From Kalmusia sp. IMI 367209 (Eukaryota > Ascomycota > Dothideomycetes > Pleosporales > Didymosphaeriaceae), in assembly GCA_027946365.1 (NCBI GenBank), contig JAPEUQ010000004.1, positions 3,720,001-3,784,000 on the forward strand: 64,000 nucleotides of DNA, written 5' to 3'. Positions within the stretch are counted from its first letter, which is position 1. Each line of letters begins with the position of its first letter. Below the pieces are notes generated by a model that was given only the letters and a program-made list of their open reading frames with translations, ran no database searches and was not told the DNA's origin. Below are positions 28,001 through 38,247 of this stretch, piece by piece. The position numbers and the translations under genes are program-made.

Positions 28001-30871
28001 AGATACGGTTTCCCAAGCCTTGCAAAACAAGTCAATGTCGATGCCGGGAACTAATCGTAGAACGCGCTGAGTGATGTAGTCGCCCTGCTTCAAGGAAAGC
28101 GAGAAAAGACCCTCCTGAAGTGGCGTGCATGGATATATGTCCGCTATAGCCTCTTTCTCAATCCCGTATGACCTGCTTACTTCATTAAGCAGTGATGACA
28201 AATCAGGCCTTTCAGGTAGAAGGTCAAAGGCAGGAATGTGAACTGGGCCGTCGTATAGTCTTTCATGCACCTTGCCCGCCATATTTTCAAGAGTGGCACC
28301 GCTGAGAATATATGCAACTGAGAGATAATCGATACCAATGTTGCGGCCTTCACGGACGAGTTTCATAGCGCCAACAGAGTCACCCCCTAGCTCTACAAAG
28401 GTATCATCTAACCCGATGTCAGACGGTTCAATTTGTAAAACCTGACTCCAGAGAGATTGGATGTATTCTTCTTGCTTGGATTGTGGGTTTCGCTTCGGGC
28501 CTGTATGCGCAGTGCGCATGTCGGCTAATTCTTGCAGGGTAAACGAGCCACCGATGCTTCGTAGCTTCCTCCTGTCCATCTTCCCAGTGGCCGTAGTAGG
28601 TAGTTGTGACATAGAAAATAGTACTGTTGGTATCATGTATCCAGGAAGATGTTTGGTCAGAAGTTCTTTGGTGCTTTCCGCGAGGGGAAATATTCTTGTC
28701 TTAGAGGAGTTATTCGCATCCAGAGCTCTCGTTTGTTGAATGAAAGCTGCAAGCATCGGACTTGTACCATCCCCTCGAGGCTTTAATACGTCAACAACCA
28801 CTTGTTGAGCGCCATTAAGAGCCTCTTTCATCCAGTATTCCACTTCGCCGAGCTCAACGCGCTGTCCACGGATTTTGGCCTGTGCATCCTTCCGAGCAAT
28901 GTAGGACAGGCTACCATCTTCATTATACCGCACTAGATCACCTGTTTTGTACAGGCGTCCGTGCCTTCCCGAATTTATGGGAGCACAGCCCTCTAGTAGC
29001 CATAAGGGGTCTTGGATAAAGGAATCAGCCGTCTTCTTTGCATCGTTCAGATATCCAAGGCCTACAAGAGGACCTTCAAGTAACAGTTCCCCGACGCAGC
29101 CAATTGGCATGAGTCGATTGTGATCCTCAGGATCGACCACCCAAGTGACTTGCCCAATTCCTTTGCCTATGCGTGAGGCTTCTTCTAAGGCTTTCGAAGT
29201 GACGTTGAGGACACTTCTAGGAGCACATTCGGAGAGGCCTAGGACATTGAGAACCCGCACTTTACCCCACCAAGGCTTGATATCTTCAATGTGAAGGCCT
29301 TCACCAGAAAATATAACGAGCTCAACAGCGGGGACAAGGTTTGGAGTAATAAGCCTCGCAACGGATGGGGTGAGGTGTATAACATTAGCACGTAAAAACG
29401 CTATACTCTCAGCAAGGTTGTTCCTCTTGTCATGCTCACTGGGAACACATACGCAACCGCCTGCTGTAAAGGCAATGAAAATATTTGCAATAGAGGCAAC
29501 AAAACTATAAGATGAGAAATCAAACATCCTCATCTGCGTGGAGACTTTATAGCAATCCAGTTGATACTTCATAGCTGAAGCGAAGTTTTTATGGCTGATG
29601 ATAGCCCCCTTTGGAGTACCCGTACTGCCAGAAGTAAAGACGACGTACATGACGGATTCAAGGGTTGGTTTGGAAAACAAAGAGCGTCCGCTGCCCAGTT
29701 CATTGAAGAATGAGGAGCTGATGACGATAACCTTATCAAGAAGTCGCATGCTAACATCCTTCGTGAACGTAGATGAGATGATGAATTCAGCTTGTGTCTG
29801 ACGTATCATAGCACGAAGTCGTTCCTCTGGAAGGGAGGGGTCAAGCAAGACAAACCCGCCGCCAGCCTTGAGTACGCCCAGCAATGCGATCATTGTCCAC
29901 ATAGACTTTTCGAAACACAGGGGGACGAGTCTATCAGGACCAATACCTAGGTCCACCAGATGACACGCGAGAAGAGATGCGAGCTTATTCAGCTCACTAT
30001 ATGTCAACTGGCCGTCCCATGCATGCACCGCGATGGCATTTGGCTGCGAATGTGCGTGCTGCTCAATAATGTGGTGGACACAATAATTCGCAGCAGGTAA
30101 GGTCGTTGCATTCCAGTCCCATATCGTTTGTAGATTCCCATGGGGCAGCAATTTAAGGTCAGCAAGACGTTCCGTTGCGTGATACTGTCCGAGCTGCTGA
30201 ACGAGAGACGTGAACTGTCCCAAAACTGCGTCGACTTCCCAGGAGTCAATGGCAATGGAGTCAAATTCAGCTTTGACTGAGATGTAATTTGCATCGTATA
30301 GGATACATAGCATCAAGGCTCGCCGGTTGAAGCTCGCGAGAGCGGGCTGAGAGATGCTATTATCACGTGCTCGAATAGCAAGAACACATTGAAACTCGGA
30401 AGCTTGACGGCATTCGGGGGACATGGCGGCAATTTGGTCAAGCCCTATCCGTTCGTAAAAGGCCATGTCATCTTCCTGTTGGCGAATGGCACCCAGGTAG
30501 TCTGCGATGGTAGAATCACGAGACCATTTGACTCTCACAGGAGCAAGTAGGGATTCCTGATCATCCCCCTTAGTTTCGTAGACAATTGATCGACTATCCT
30601 CCGACACTGTGACTCCAAAGACAACATCGGTTGAATTGGTCATGCAGCCAATCACCAATGCCCATGCTCCCCGGATCACTACCGGCATTGTGATCTTGGT
30701 ACATTCATCAAAATGTGTTGAAAGTTCGTAGTTGGCAGTTGTACTGGCGGCAGATAGTTGGTTAGGCAGTTGGCTAGGCAGTCTGGGAAGTGGGAATGTC
30801 GTAGTATTGGAATCTGCTAGAGCATTCCGCCAATACAGTTCTGACTGCAGGTAGAATTCGTCGGATGCCAT
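25016..30871 (-). CDS. two-module non-ribosomal peptide synthetase (C*-A-T-C-A-T)
   Basis: A single exon encodes 1,951 residues and starts at an ATG. Residues 1-245 match only the C-terminal half of a condensation domain and lack HHxxxDG. A1 follows (about 255-790; FTSGSTGTPKG near 410, YKTGDLVRY near 639), then carrier T1 (FVELGGDS near 824). C1 is complete (DIYPCTPLQEG near 914, HHALYDG near 1034). A2 spans about 1334-1860 (FTSGSTGAPKG near 1487, YGPAEC near 1620), and T2 lies near 1896 (FDLGGDS). No epimerase, methyltransferase, thioesterase, reductase or terminal condensation domain follows. In A1 the residue aligned with Asp235 of GrsA is Val (YSFVASI), so an alpha-amino acid is unlikely; A2 keeps Asp. 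It is divergent from the ABC transporter and closely related to the large NRPS. A partner for release is expected. The product is unknown. Confidence 0.93.
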   Translation of the reverse strand: MASDEFYLQSELYWRNALADSNTTTFPLPRLPSQLPNQLSAASTTANYELSTHFDECTKITMPVVIRGAWALVIGCMTNSTDVVFGVTVSEDSRSIVYETKGDDQESLLAPVRVKWSRDSTIADYLGAIRQQEDDMAFYERIGLDQIAAMSPECRQASEFQCVLAIRARDNSISQPALASFNRRALMLCILYDANYISVKAEFDSIAIDSWEVDAVLGQFTSLVQQLGQYHATERLADLKLLPHGNLQTIWDWNATTLPAANYCVHHIIEQHAHSQPNAIAVHAWDGQLTYSELNKLASLLACHLVDLGIGPDRLVPLCFEKSMWTMIALLGVLKAGGGFVLLDPSLPEERLRAMIRQTQAEFIISSTFTKDVSMRLLDKVIVISSSFFNELGSGRSLFSKPTLESVMYVVFTSGSTGTPKGAIISHKNFASAMKYQLDCYKVSTQMRMFDFSSYSFVASIANIFIAFTAGGCVCVPSEHDKRNNLAESIAFLRANVIHLTPSVARLITPNLVPAVELVIFSGEGLHIEDIKPWWGKVRVLNVLGLSECAPRSVLNVTSKALEEASRIGKGIGQVTWVVDPEDHNRLMPIGCVGELLLEGPLVGLGYLNDAKKTADSFIQDPLWLLEGCAPINSGRHGRLYKTGDLVRYNEDGSLSYIARKDAQAKIRGQRVELGEVEYWMKEALNGAQQVVVDVLKPRGDGTSPMLAAFIQQTRALDANNSSKTRIFPLAESTKELLTKHLPGYMIPTVLFSMSQLPTTATGKMDRRKLRSIGGSFTLQELADMRTAHTGPKRNPQSKQEEYIQSLWSQVLQIEPSDIGLDDTFVELGGDSVGAMKLVREGRNIGIDYLSVAYILSGATLENMAGKVHERLYDGPVHIPAFDLLPERPDLSSLLNEVSRSYGIEKEAIADIYPCTPLQEGLFSLSLKQGDYITQRVLRLVPGIDIDLFCKAWETVSLQMEILRTRLIPHAHGGLLQLVVNESISFVTTTSLEQYLRTDKQRPMEMGQPLIRYALVKNGIGGYGHFVLTIHHALYDGWSMRLILSAVEKVYRGHHLGTQPRFNKFIHYINQQDVESIKSYWKTYLDNYDGALYPTVAPAIHQSSIDTRFKYDISTIRISSPKVTVSSLVRAAWALVVGFEVDAADVVFGVPVSGRSVPLPDVDIMPAPSFATIPVRVQWGKKWRVVDYLDAVQKQSIETIPFEQAGLSLIAKAGEGCRRACDFQTLLLVQPNVSPIEETLGHWELEEYQELNTYALTLEIKLAAEKITVYAGFDSRTIENRVVQKMVRRLESVMQQLSRAGPRDLLSEVDVMMAEELEEIWTWNSNVPEAVECCVHTLIENQAMRVPNSPAIHAWDAEISYESLDRLSTMLAWRLQDLGLSSGDMVPLCFEKSAWIIVSLLAVVKAGGTFVLLDHTLPEQRLQVIVRQINARMIISSLSCQSLSSRLVEKVIPISANIASELKNQQGKILNGPSPNSILYVAFTSGSTGAPKGARVSHKNLASSIHHQMEHYAYYKGSRVFDFSSYSFDMSIFAILHTLAVGACLCIPHHERRKNDLAQSINTLRADTLIMTPSVMRTLQPAQIPHVTSILWIGEALSAKDVAPWAHRTIQLINAYGPAECTPVSTMNLNANAEEGAPHIGRGVGHITWVVDPSNHNRLAPIGTIGELLLEGPLVGQGYLGNLEKTQAAFIEDPPWLLQGSKDCLGRRGRLYKTGDLVKYNPDGTLNFIGRKDDQVKIRGQRVELGEIEYHLKRSLTDVTQAAAVVVSPSDGSLNPSLVAFIIRSSTNFGSELSTTGPGLEVDIRMSLAEHLPSYMIPAAIIDLEELPMTATGKTDRKTLRNIGSELLAKRQLEVRSKPPESKRKPSTPTEIQLQQIWSQVLKIPESDIGLDDSIFDLGGDSITAMKVCSIARAAFIDINSADVFQGQTLSQLADGSIVEDPLATLAALPP

Positions 30872-32431
30872 TCTGGATCTAGGCCCGAAGACTTCAGTGA
30901 AATAATACTGATAAGCCTGGTATAATTATGAGAATAGATAAGGCGCTTTGCACAGTTGGTTCAAATTGGTGAGTACTCGCAAGGATAGAAGTGCTGGATC
31001 CCATCGTCCCGTATGACAGTTGGACACGCACATATAGTCATGCATACTGACAGCCATGGACCAGCAATTGCATACCAAATCTTACGGCGAGATGATCATG
31101 TTGCGCCATGCAACCTAGGTTCTCCTAGAACCATCGACATCGTGCTAGTCGGCGAGCTAGTGTTCCATTATCACTAAAGTAGTTTGCCGGAGATCTCGGG
31201 AAGGATGGTAGACTCATCCCGATGCCACCGCTATAACGGTCCTTTTCGGTGTTTGATGAATGCATGTATAGGAAAAGGGTCAACGCCGTATACCGTTACG
31301 ACACGAGATCCATGTATAATGCTTGTTAGTAAGTGCTAATGAGTTACCTTCCTAGCTATGTTAAGTTAGTTTGCATGCTTGAACGGCTCGAATTAAGCGC
31401 AACGTCAAACTCTTAGTAAGATATTTTGCCAGATTATCCTGGTAAGGGTTGGTTATCCTAAATTAGTGGGAGGAGTCTACTTTAGTATAATGGTAAACTA
31501 CTATAACCAACATTTATGACTTGTCTCGTAATATCGTTACTTTTACTCGCCTGTACTAGTCTATAGCCTGCATTCTGTATGAATTGAAGGTTATAGGGGT
31601 ACTCTTCTAGGAACAGTTTATATATGATAATAAAACTATCTAGCGTTGCGTTTTTGTAGATATTTCGTTATTTCGTATAATCGCGATAAGCGTCAATATT
31701 TCCTAAAACCTTGTAACTGTGCCACGCGCGAAATTTCTATTAATTACTACGACTACGATACCGGTAGCGTGGTATCACACAGTAGATAGTAGAATGATTA
31801 GTAGTGGGCTTTGATAGCGCTAGGATCCTACATAATAAAAATTAGCAATTTCAACGCTATCGAAATATGCGCCAATATACGAAATTCTGTAGATTCAGAC
31901 AACTAGGTGGTGGAAGAATTTCGCAGTCCACAAAAACAGGGCTAGAACCCCTGTCAGTACGCTATCCGATGTCGACTAGTACGCAGCGGTTGAATCTTGA
32001 TCTGGATAATGCAACGGTACCGATCCGCAGGGGTACATTCGGAATCCGAATACTTAGGGTGTTCACGATCCCACTTGCCCCAACTCACCGCCCGCGCCGC
32101 CATAGGAGCCCCGTCGGATCTCGGGCGCGTATCGGCCTGCAAACTTGGGTTGTCTTCTCCATCAAAGACCACTTTAAGGCATTGCGACCCTTGCCACGCT
32201 AAAGATCTGGATCTCGACACGACTGCATCTTAAATTTTCACACTAAAATCGCTTGGTTCTGCATTCAGCAGTTCGCTAAGGCGGGCTAGGTTATGCAGCG
32301 GTAGAGCGATGATAATCAGGGGCCACCCTGTCGTTTGATTCGCAAGCGTTAAAGCCTAATTAGATCTCAACTTTGCGTCCGTTCGTAACCTAAACTCTGG
32401 TTTCTTTGCTCTGAGCATTGTATGCAACGCA
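30872..32431. promoter_or_regulatory. divergent promoter region between the small NRPS and the ABC transporter
   Basis: 1.56 kb with no credible gene separates the two divergent genes. The middle (about 31320-31860) is more AT-rich and may hold a decayed repeat; a 7 bp inverted pair GATAGCG/CGCTATC brackets about 31813-31861. A 15 bp palindrome with a CGG-N3-CCG core lies at 32037-32051. Confidence 0.5.
32037..32051. promoter_or_regulatory. palindrome with CGG-N3-CCG core, possible Zn2Cys6 factor site
   Basis: ATTCGGAATCCGAAT is a perfect palindrome apart from its central base, with inverted CGG triplets three bases apart, the type of site bound by dimeric fungal Zn(II)2Cys6 regulators. It lies 381 bp upstream of the transporter ATG and about 1.17 kb from the small NRPS ATG. 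No such regulator gene was found in the window outside the retrotransposon. Confidence 0.35.
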
Positions 32432-35400
32432 ATGGGTGTCTCGCTCTGCGCAAACGATGACACCTTCGGGCCAGCTGTCCGAGGATGCAGGGGCAATTTT
32501 GATTTCACTCAGGTGTTTGAAAGAGCCATATTATCAATCCTGCCTAGCACCTGCTTCACGATTCTTGCGGGCCTTCGCTTGACGATCATTTCGCGACGAC
32601 CGCGCATCATCGACAATATTGTACTTCAGAATGTCAAAGTCGTAAGTCGAAGATCGCAACTATAGCACAGCGGTCATACTAATTATCATGCAGGTTCTGC
32701 TGACTGGCTTTTCCGCCATACAGGTTTCGATTCTGGTGGTTCTAGCTAAGAACACCGGGGTTGCAGCTCATTCGCTGTCATTAGCAGCCGCTTCTGTGGC
32801 TCTGTTTGCTTCGCTCTTTAGCATAGGGCTCTCTTACTTAGAACACTCCCGTTCGTTGCATCCTTCGAGGCTTTTAGAGTCTTACCTATTTTTGACCTTA
32901 CTCCTCGACATTGTACAATGTCGTACACTGTGGCTCTCGCACCAAACCGCTCTCGCAAAAATATTCACGGCGTCTCTAGCAATCAAGGCCGTCAATTTCT
33001 GTCTGGAAGTCACGCCAAAGTCAAGATCAACGCGCAGAGGTGGAGGGCAACACAGCCCAGAGGAAGCGACTGGAATCATTACCCTTGGCACCTATTCGTG
33101 GCTCGTGTCACTGCTCGTCCGTGGATATAGTGGGATTCTCGCTGCAGATGACTTATATCCCCTCAACACGAATTTAGAAGCCAACAAACTCTACAATAAC
33201 CTCACATCGAAATGGAGATCTCAAAGTACTTCGGGACGTTCACAGTATCGACTTGTCAAAGACGTTACGCGGGCTCTTCTGGGTCCATTTCTGTATCCTG
33301 TTGCACCACGTTTAGCCCTGGTCGGTTTCAAGCTCTGCCAACCTCTCTTTATTCACAGTATGTTGGACTATCTTGGGACAGCAGAAGATGAACGGGATAG
33401 AAACTATGGATACGGCCTCATCGGAGCTGCTTTTCTCATCTATACGGGCATTGCTATGTCGTCTGGGATATATCAGTATTACAACCAGCGGTTCGTATAC
33501 ATGCTTCGCTCTTCGCTCCACACCACGATCTTTCGAAAAACCACCCAAATGAGCCAAGAGATGGCCGACGACTCTGCAGCAATTACCCTCATGAGCACCG
33601 ACCTTGACCGTATCGTGCAAGGCGTGCGAGTAATTCATGAAATATGGGCCATCCTTGCGCAGGTAGGCCTCGGTTGCTGGCTGCTACACGATCAACTTGG
33701 AGTAGCTTTCATCACTCCTATCATTGTGATCGCTGTATGCTCTATATTGTTGATGGCGGTGACGAGGCTAGTTGATAAGCGCCTAGTAGCTTGGATGGCA
33801 AAGATTCAGAATCGAGTTGGCATCACTGCGGCAGCAATCTCGCAAATGAAGTCATACAAGATCTCAGGACTAGCTGAAATCATCGGCAGCATCATACAGA
33901 GTCTTCGGGAAACGGAGATTCGTGTCGGTCTGAAATTCCGATGGCTCGTTATTTGTACCATCACACTCGGTGCGGTCCCCTCGGTTTTTTCGCCAGTGAT
34001 AACTTTTGCTGCTACATCAAATTCGGTACTGGATGTACCAACCATTTTCACATCCTATGGTTATATTCTTCTCGTCACGGCCCCTTTCACCATCATATTC
34101 AATTGCTTCCCACAGGTCCTGGCAGCATTGACTTGCATGCAACGTATCCAGAAGTTTCTTGATTCAGATCCGAGGGTCGACTTCCGCTCTTGGGAATCTG
34201 GAGCTGGCAGCGCTAGTACCCAGGCAAAGGAGATTGCAGATAGCTCATCAGATGCTCAAGAAGATGGGTTGGCTTTCAAGATCGAGAGTGGAAATTTTGG
34301 ATGGTCCCCAGATCGCCTAGTCTTGACAAACATAACTTGCAACATTCCATCAAAGAGCTTAACAATCATCATTGGGCAGGTTGCTTCAGGCAAGTCAACG
34401 TTATGTAGGGCTCTGCTTGGAGAGGTTCCTGTCTACTCCGGCAAAGTGACTGTCTTCTTTCCACGTAATAGTAGCCTTGGCTACTGCCAGCAAGAACCTT
34501 TCCTCTACAACGACACCTTCAAGAATAATATTATCCGCCGCTCTAGGTTTGACCAAGAAAGGTTTGACGAGGTCGTTGCAGCGACGTTACTCGAAGACGA
34601 CATCAAAACGTTCCCACAAGGCAGCAACACCATGATGGGAAGCAGTGGCTCTGCTCTTAGTGGTGGCCAGAAACAACGTGTGGCAGTTGCGAGAGCACTT
34701 TACTCTGGTGCGAAAGTGCTCGTGTTCGACGATACGCTAAGCGGACTCGATGCTAGCACGGCTTCTCTGCTGTTCCAACGCGTCTTTGGACCAGACGGTT
34801 TTATTAAAAGAAATCGAGTTACGGCAGTGCTATGTACCCACTCGATAGGTCATCTACCATCAGCGGACCATATTATCGTCCTGACAGACAATGGGAATAA
34901 GATTGAGCAAGGTTCATTCGAGAAGCTACGTCAAAGTAGCGAGTACGTTAAAAATCTGGACATCAAAGTCAACGCTACGCAGACTCAAGATACACCTACG
35001 TCAAATATTACTCGGGTAGATGATGACGATGCGAGTGCACCAAGTTCTTTAAAGCCTTCACTAAAGGATTCATCCCGTGCGTTGGGCGACTGGACTGTGT
35101 ATAAGCATTGGTTCAAGAATGTCCGGCCGCTGTCAACAGCTTCTCTACTTCTTTTCGCAATGATCCACGGGTTCAGCTCCAACTTTGCCACAGTTTGGTT
35201 GAGCTATTGGTCTCAGAATACGTTTCACCGCGTATCAAGTTTCTACGTTGGAATCTACGCATTGCTTCAGGCCATGTTCATAATATCCTGGGTCGTCAGC
35301 GCCATTGAGATCTTCATCTCAATGACAACTTTTGCAGGAAGTGCCTTGCACAAGCAAGCCTTAAATACCCTAGTAACGGCTCCTTTGCAGTACCTTACTT

Positions 35401-37007
35401 CTACCGATATAGGGGTTATAACCAATCATTTCTCCCAGGACCTAACTTTAATCGACGGGGAGCTGCTGTTCGCTTTCTTCTTTGTTGCATTAAACTCGAC
35501 AGAGGCTCTTGGGATGCTCATCGTTATTGCAACAGCCGCGCCGTTCCTTGCAGTGGGATTCCCAGTCTTACTTGCGGTTCTGTACTTTGTACAACGCTTC
35601 TATCTCCGAACGTCTAGGCAGATGCGATTACTTGATCTAGAAGCTAAAAGCCCCTTATAGTAAGTCTAACACACCTTAGCCTCCATTTTCTAGCTTTATT
35701 GGTACATGCCACAGTAACTAAACATCCATAGCACGCATTTCCTCGACACTATAAGGGGCATTGCAACTGTGCGCGCTTTTGGATGGGTAGCTAATGACGT
35801 TGAATACAACGACAAGCTACTTGACAATTCGATACAGCCAGCGTATCTGCTAGCGGCGATACAACAGTGGCTTCGCGTCGTCATGCAATTTCTTGTTGCT
35901 GGCTTAGCGTTGGTGCTTGTCTCGCTGGCAACACAGTTGAACTCCAATGTCGGCCGAGCCGGAACAAGCCTTGTTACCCTCTTGTCATTTGGGAACTCGC
36001 TTGCAGAGCTTGTGCAAAGCTATACGGATCTGGAGACATGCATCGGGGCAGTTAGCCGACTGAAGACGTTTACCGCCACGGTGAGACCCGAAGACCGGCC
36101 AACTGAAGACACGGAGCCTCCCGAAGCTTGGCCTTCGAGTGGAGCCATCGATTTGAGGAATGTATCCGCGTCATACAAGGCTCCATCAGATGATGTGAGC
36201 CTGAATGACCATTCAGGCCTGTCTCAGTCTTCGCTGGATCTGGTGATTCGTGATCTGAGTCTGAACGTTCCACCAGGCCAAAAATTGGCTGTCTGTGGCC
36301 GCACTGGAAGCGGAAAATCTACGCTTATGCTTTTGTTGCTACGTCTCCTCGACCCTCTCAATGAAGGGGAAGAGATGATGGTGATAGATCAAGTACCGCT
36401 TTGTCGCGTCAAACGTGGAACGTTGAGAAAAAGAATTATAGCCTTATCTCAGGGAGCTGCACTCCTACCTGACGGGTCCACTATCAAACTTGGCATTGAC
36501 CCTTTTGGGGAAGCTACGGAAAACGAATGCATATCTGCTCTTGAGATGGTCGGGCTAGCCCATTTTGCGAAGGACCGCGGAGGACTCGAAGCTTCCATAG
36601 GGGTCGATGATCTTAGCATGGGCCAAAGGCAGCTTTTCTGTCTAGGTCGAGCCATCGTACGGAAACTCGTAAAGGACAGGAAAACGCCAGGCGAGAAAAC
36701 TGGAGGCGTCCTACTCTTGGATGAGGTGAGCAGCAGTGTCGATTACGACACAGACAGACGGATCCATGAAATTGTCAAGGCAGAATTCGAAAATTATACT
36801 GTCATCGCCATTTCCCATCGTCTAGAAACCGTGGTGGATTATTTTGACAGAGTAATTGTACTTGACGGAGGAAGATTGGTCGAATCAGGTGCACCGCAGG
36901 ATTTGGTCACGAATTCAGGCACGTACTTCGGGAAACTTTGGAAAGGTCATAACAAACAAGAGTCCATTGGCGAAACCGAGACAAGCTTGACACTACTGGG
37001 GTCATAA
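32432..37007 (+). CDS. ABC transporter, ABC-C (MRP) family
   Basis: Exons 32432-32641, 32694-35659 and 35732-37007 join in phase to give 1,483 residues. The N-terminus (CANDDTFGPAVRGCRGNFDF, then several hydrophobic helices) is the extra membrane domain of fungal MRP-type exporters. NBD1 has Walker A GQVASGKST near 632, signature LSGGQKQRVAVARAL near 726 and Walker B VLVFDDTLSGLD. NBD2 has CGRTGSGKST near 1248, signature LSMGQRQ near 1352 and LLLDEVSSSVD near 1387. Walker B of NBD1 ends in Asp rather than the catalytic Glu, as is common in ABC-C proteins with one degenerate site. The ATG at 32688 lies inside intron 1, so the first exon is needed. The gene sits between the two NRPSs and is the obvious candidate to export their product or protect the producer. 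Confidence 0.92.
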
Positions 37008-38247
37008 TAGTAGAGTAGCTGCTACGTAGTCAAGTAGAATTGCGGTTGCACGAGAGTAAGGGCTTGACCCAGCTTTGGGTTTTGAGCTACTTAAAATGCT
37101 ACGGTCAACCATAAAATCCTATACCTCTGGTCGTAAAGGTGCGAGCCCTTGGTTCACGTCTCGCACCTCGCATTGCATAATTCACAACTTGCAACTCGCA
37201 ATATTGGCATCCTGTGCTTCGGTCGCTTGACGAAGGCATGTTCGTATCATCTGATCTCCTCCCATTAATCGGTTTCCGTGATCGCTTGGCGTTTAAAATA
37301 GTGCAACCGTGTATGATTGATGTTGATGCTGATGCTGGAGCTGGTGCCGATGCTTATGCACTGTGTCTGAGCTTTAACCGTTTTCGATTATGAGGCTCGT
37401 GCTGCGGGGAACAGCGGTAATCACATCCCGCACGCCTTAGAGTTATTAGTCCCCGATGCGGAACATGCCATGCATAGGAGGAGTGCTGATTACCGAGCCG
37501 TAGATGCGATAGGGAACATTTGTTGTCCTCTTCAACGGTATCTGGTAATGAGTGGAGCCTTAAACATTGATTACAGAAATATGTGTAATTTTAAGTATGC
37601 TAATAGTATGTGAATAATTAGTAGTTAACATAAAGTCTTGCGATTGAATTATTCTCCTAGAGTTTCAAGACAAAGGAAGTACCTGAGTGTCCTTTACAAG
37701 AAGTTAACATATACACATTTTAGTTACTTCTGAAATCTTGTTCTCACAACTGAATGTAAGGTAGCTATAAAAAAGAATAGAGTTGAATTGATTTAATAAA
37801 AACAGTATAAAAGACAGTATTGATAAAATTGACTAAGTTAAGCGAGGTACGCTAGGCTACTAGTGTTAGTTGGTTTAACCTCCACATCTGATGCTATAAT
37901 AGTTAGAGCTAATATAGATTACCGCATTGTCTTGGAACCTTCCACTAGTTTTCCGCCAGCAGATTTCCCCTGCCTAGCGTTATATCCAACTCGATACATT
38001 AAGCTATACAGGGACCTTGCTCCAGATCTGTAGCGATCTGTCCCGAAAGCTTACTGTCCGAGACGTTTGGTTAGCTTAAGTCTAAGGCGACAAGGGAGTT
38101 TAATAGCGGCAGAAATAAACGGGGGCCAATACGGGAATGACCTCCAGAATCTCTAGAGGATAGTCAGAGAAACTTATATGCTCCATTGTTCCAAGCTCGA
38201 GATACGCAAACATCAACTGTTGAAGCAAAGGCTTGAATTTCACTAAG
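37008..38247 (+). promoter_or_regulatory. intergenic region upstream of the large NRPS
   Basis: 1.24 kb with no gene. It includes a short imperfect GATGCT/GATGTT triplet repeat at about 37319-37360, an AT-rich part at about 37560-37920 that may be a repeat remnant, and another CGG-N3-CCG site (CGGTTTCCG, 37270-37278). Confidence 0.45.

Noticed and set aside
31867..32233. Overlapping ORFs in the divergent NRPS/transporter promoter
   Set aside because: They are short, present on both strands and without motif; more likely promoter DNA.
32688..32693. ATG 32688 as start of the ABC transporter
   Set aside because: It lies in the last six bases of an intron; exon 32432-32641 supplies the typical ABC-C N-terminus.
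38233..38247. TTG start five codons upstream of the large NRPS ATG
   Set aside because: Nuclear fungal genes start at ATG; 38248 is the first one in frame.
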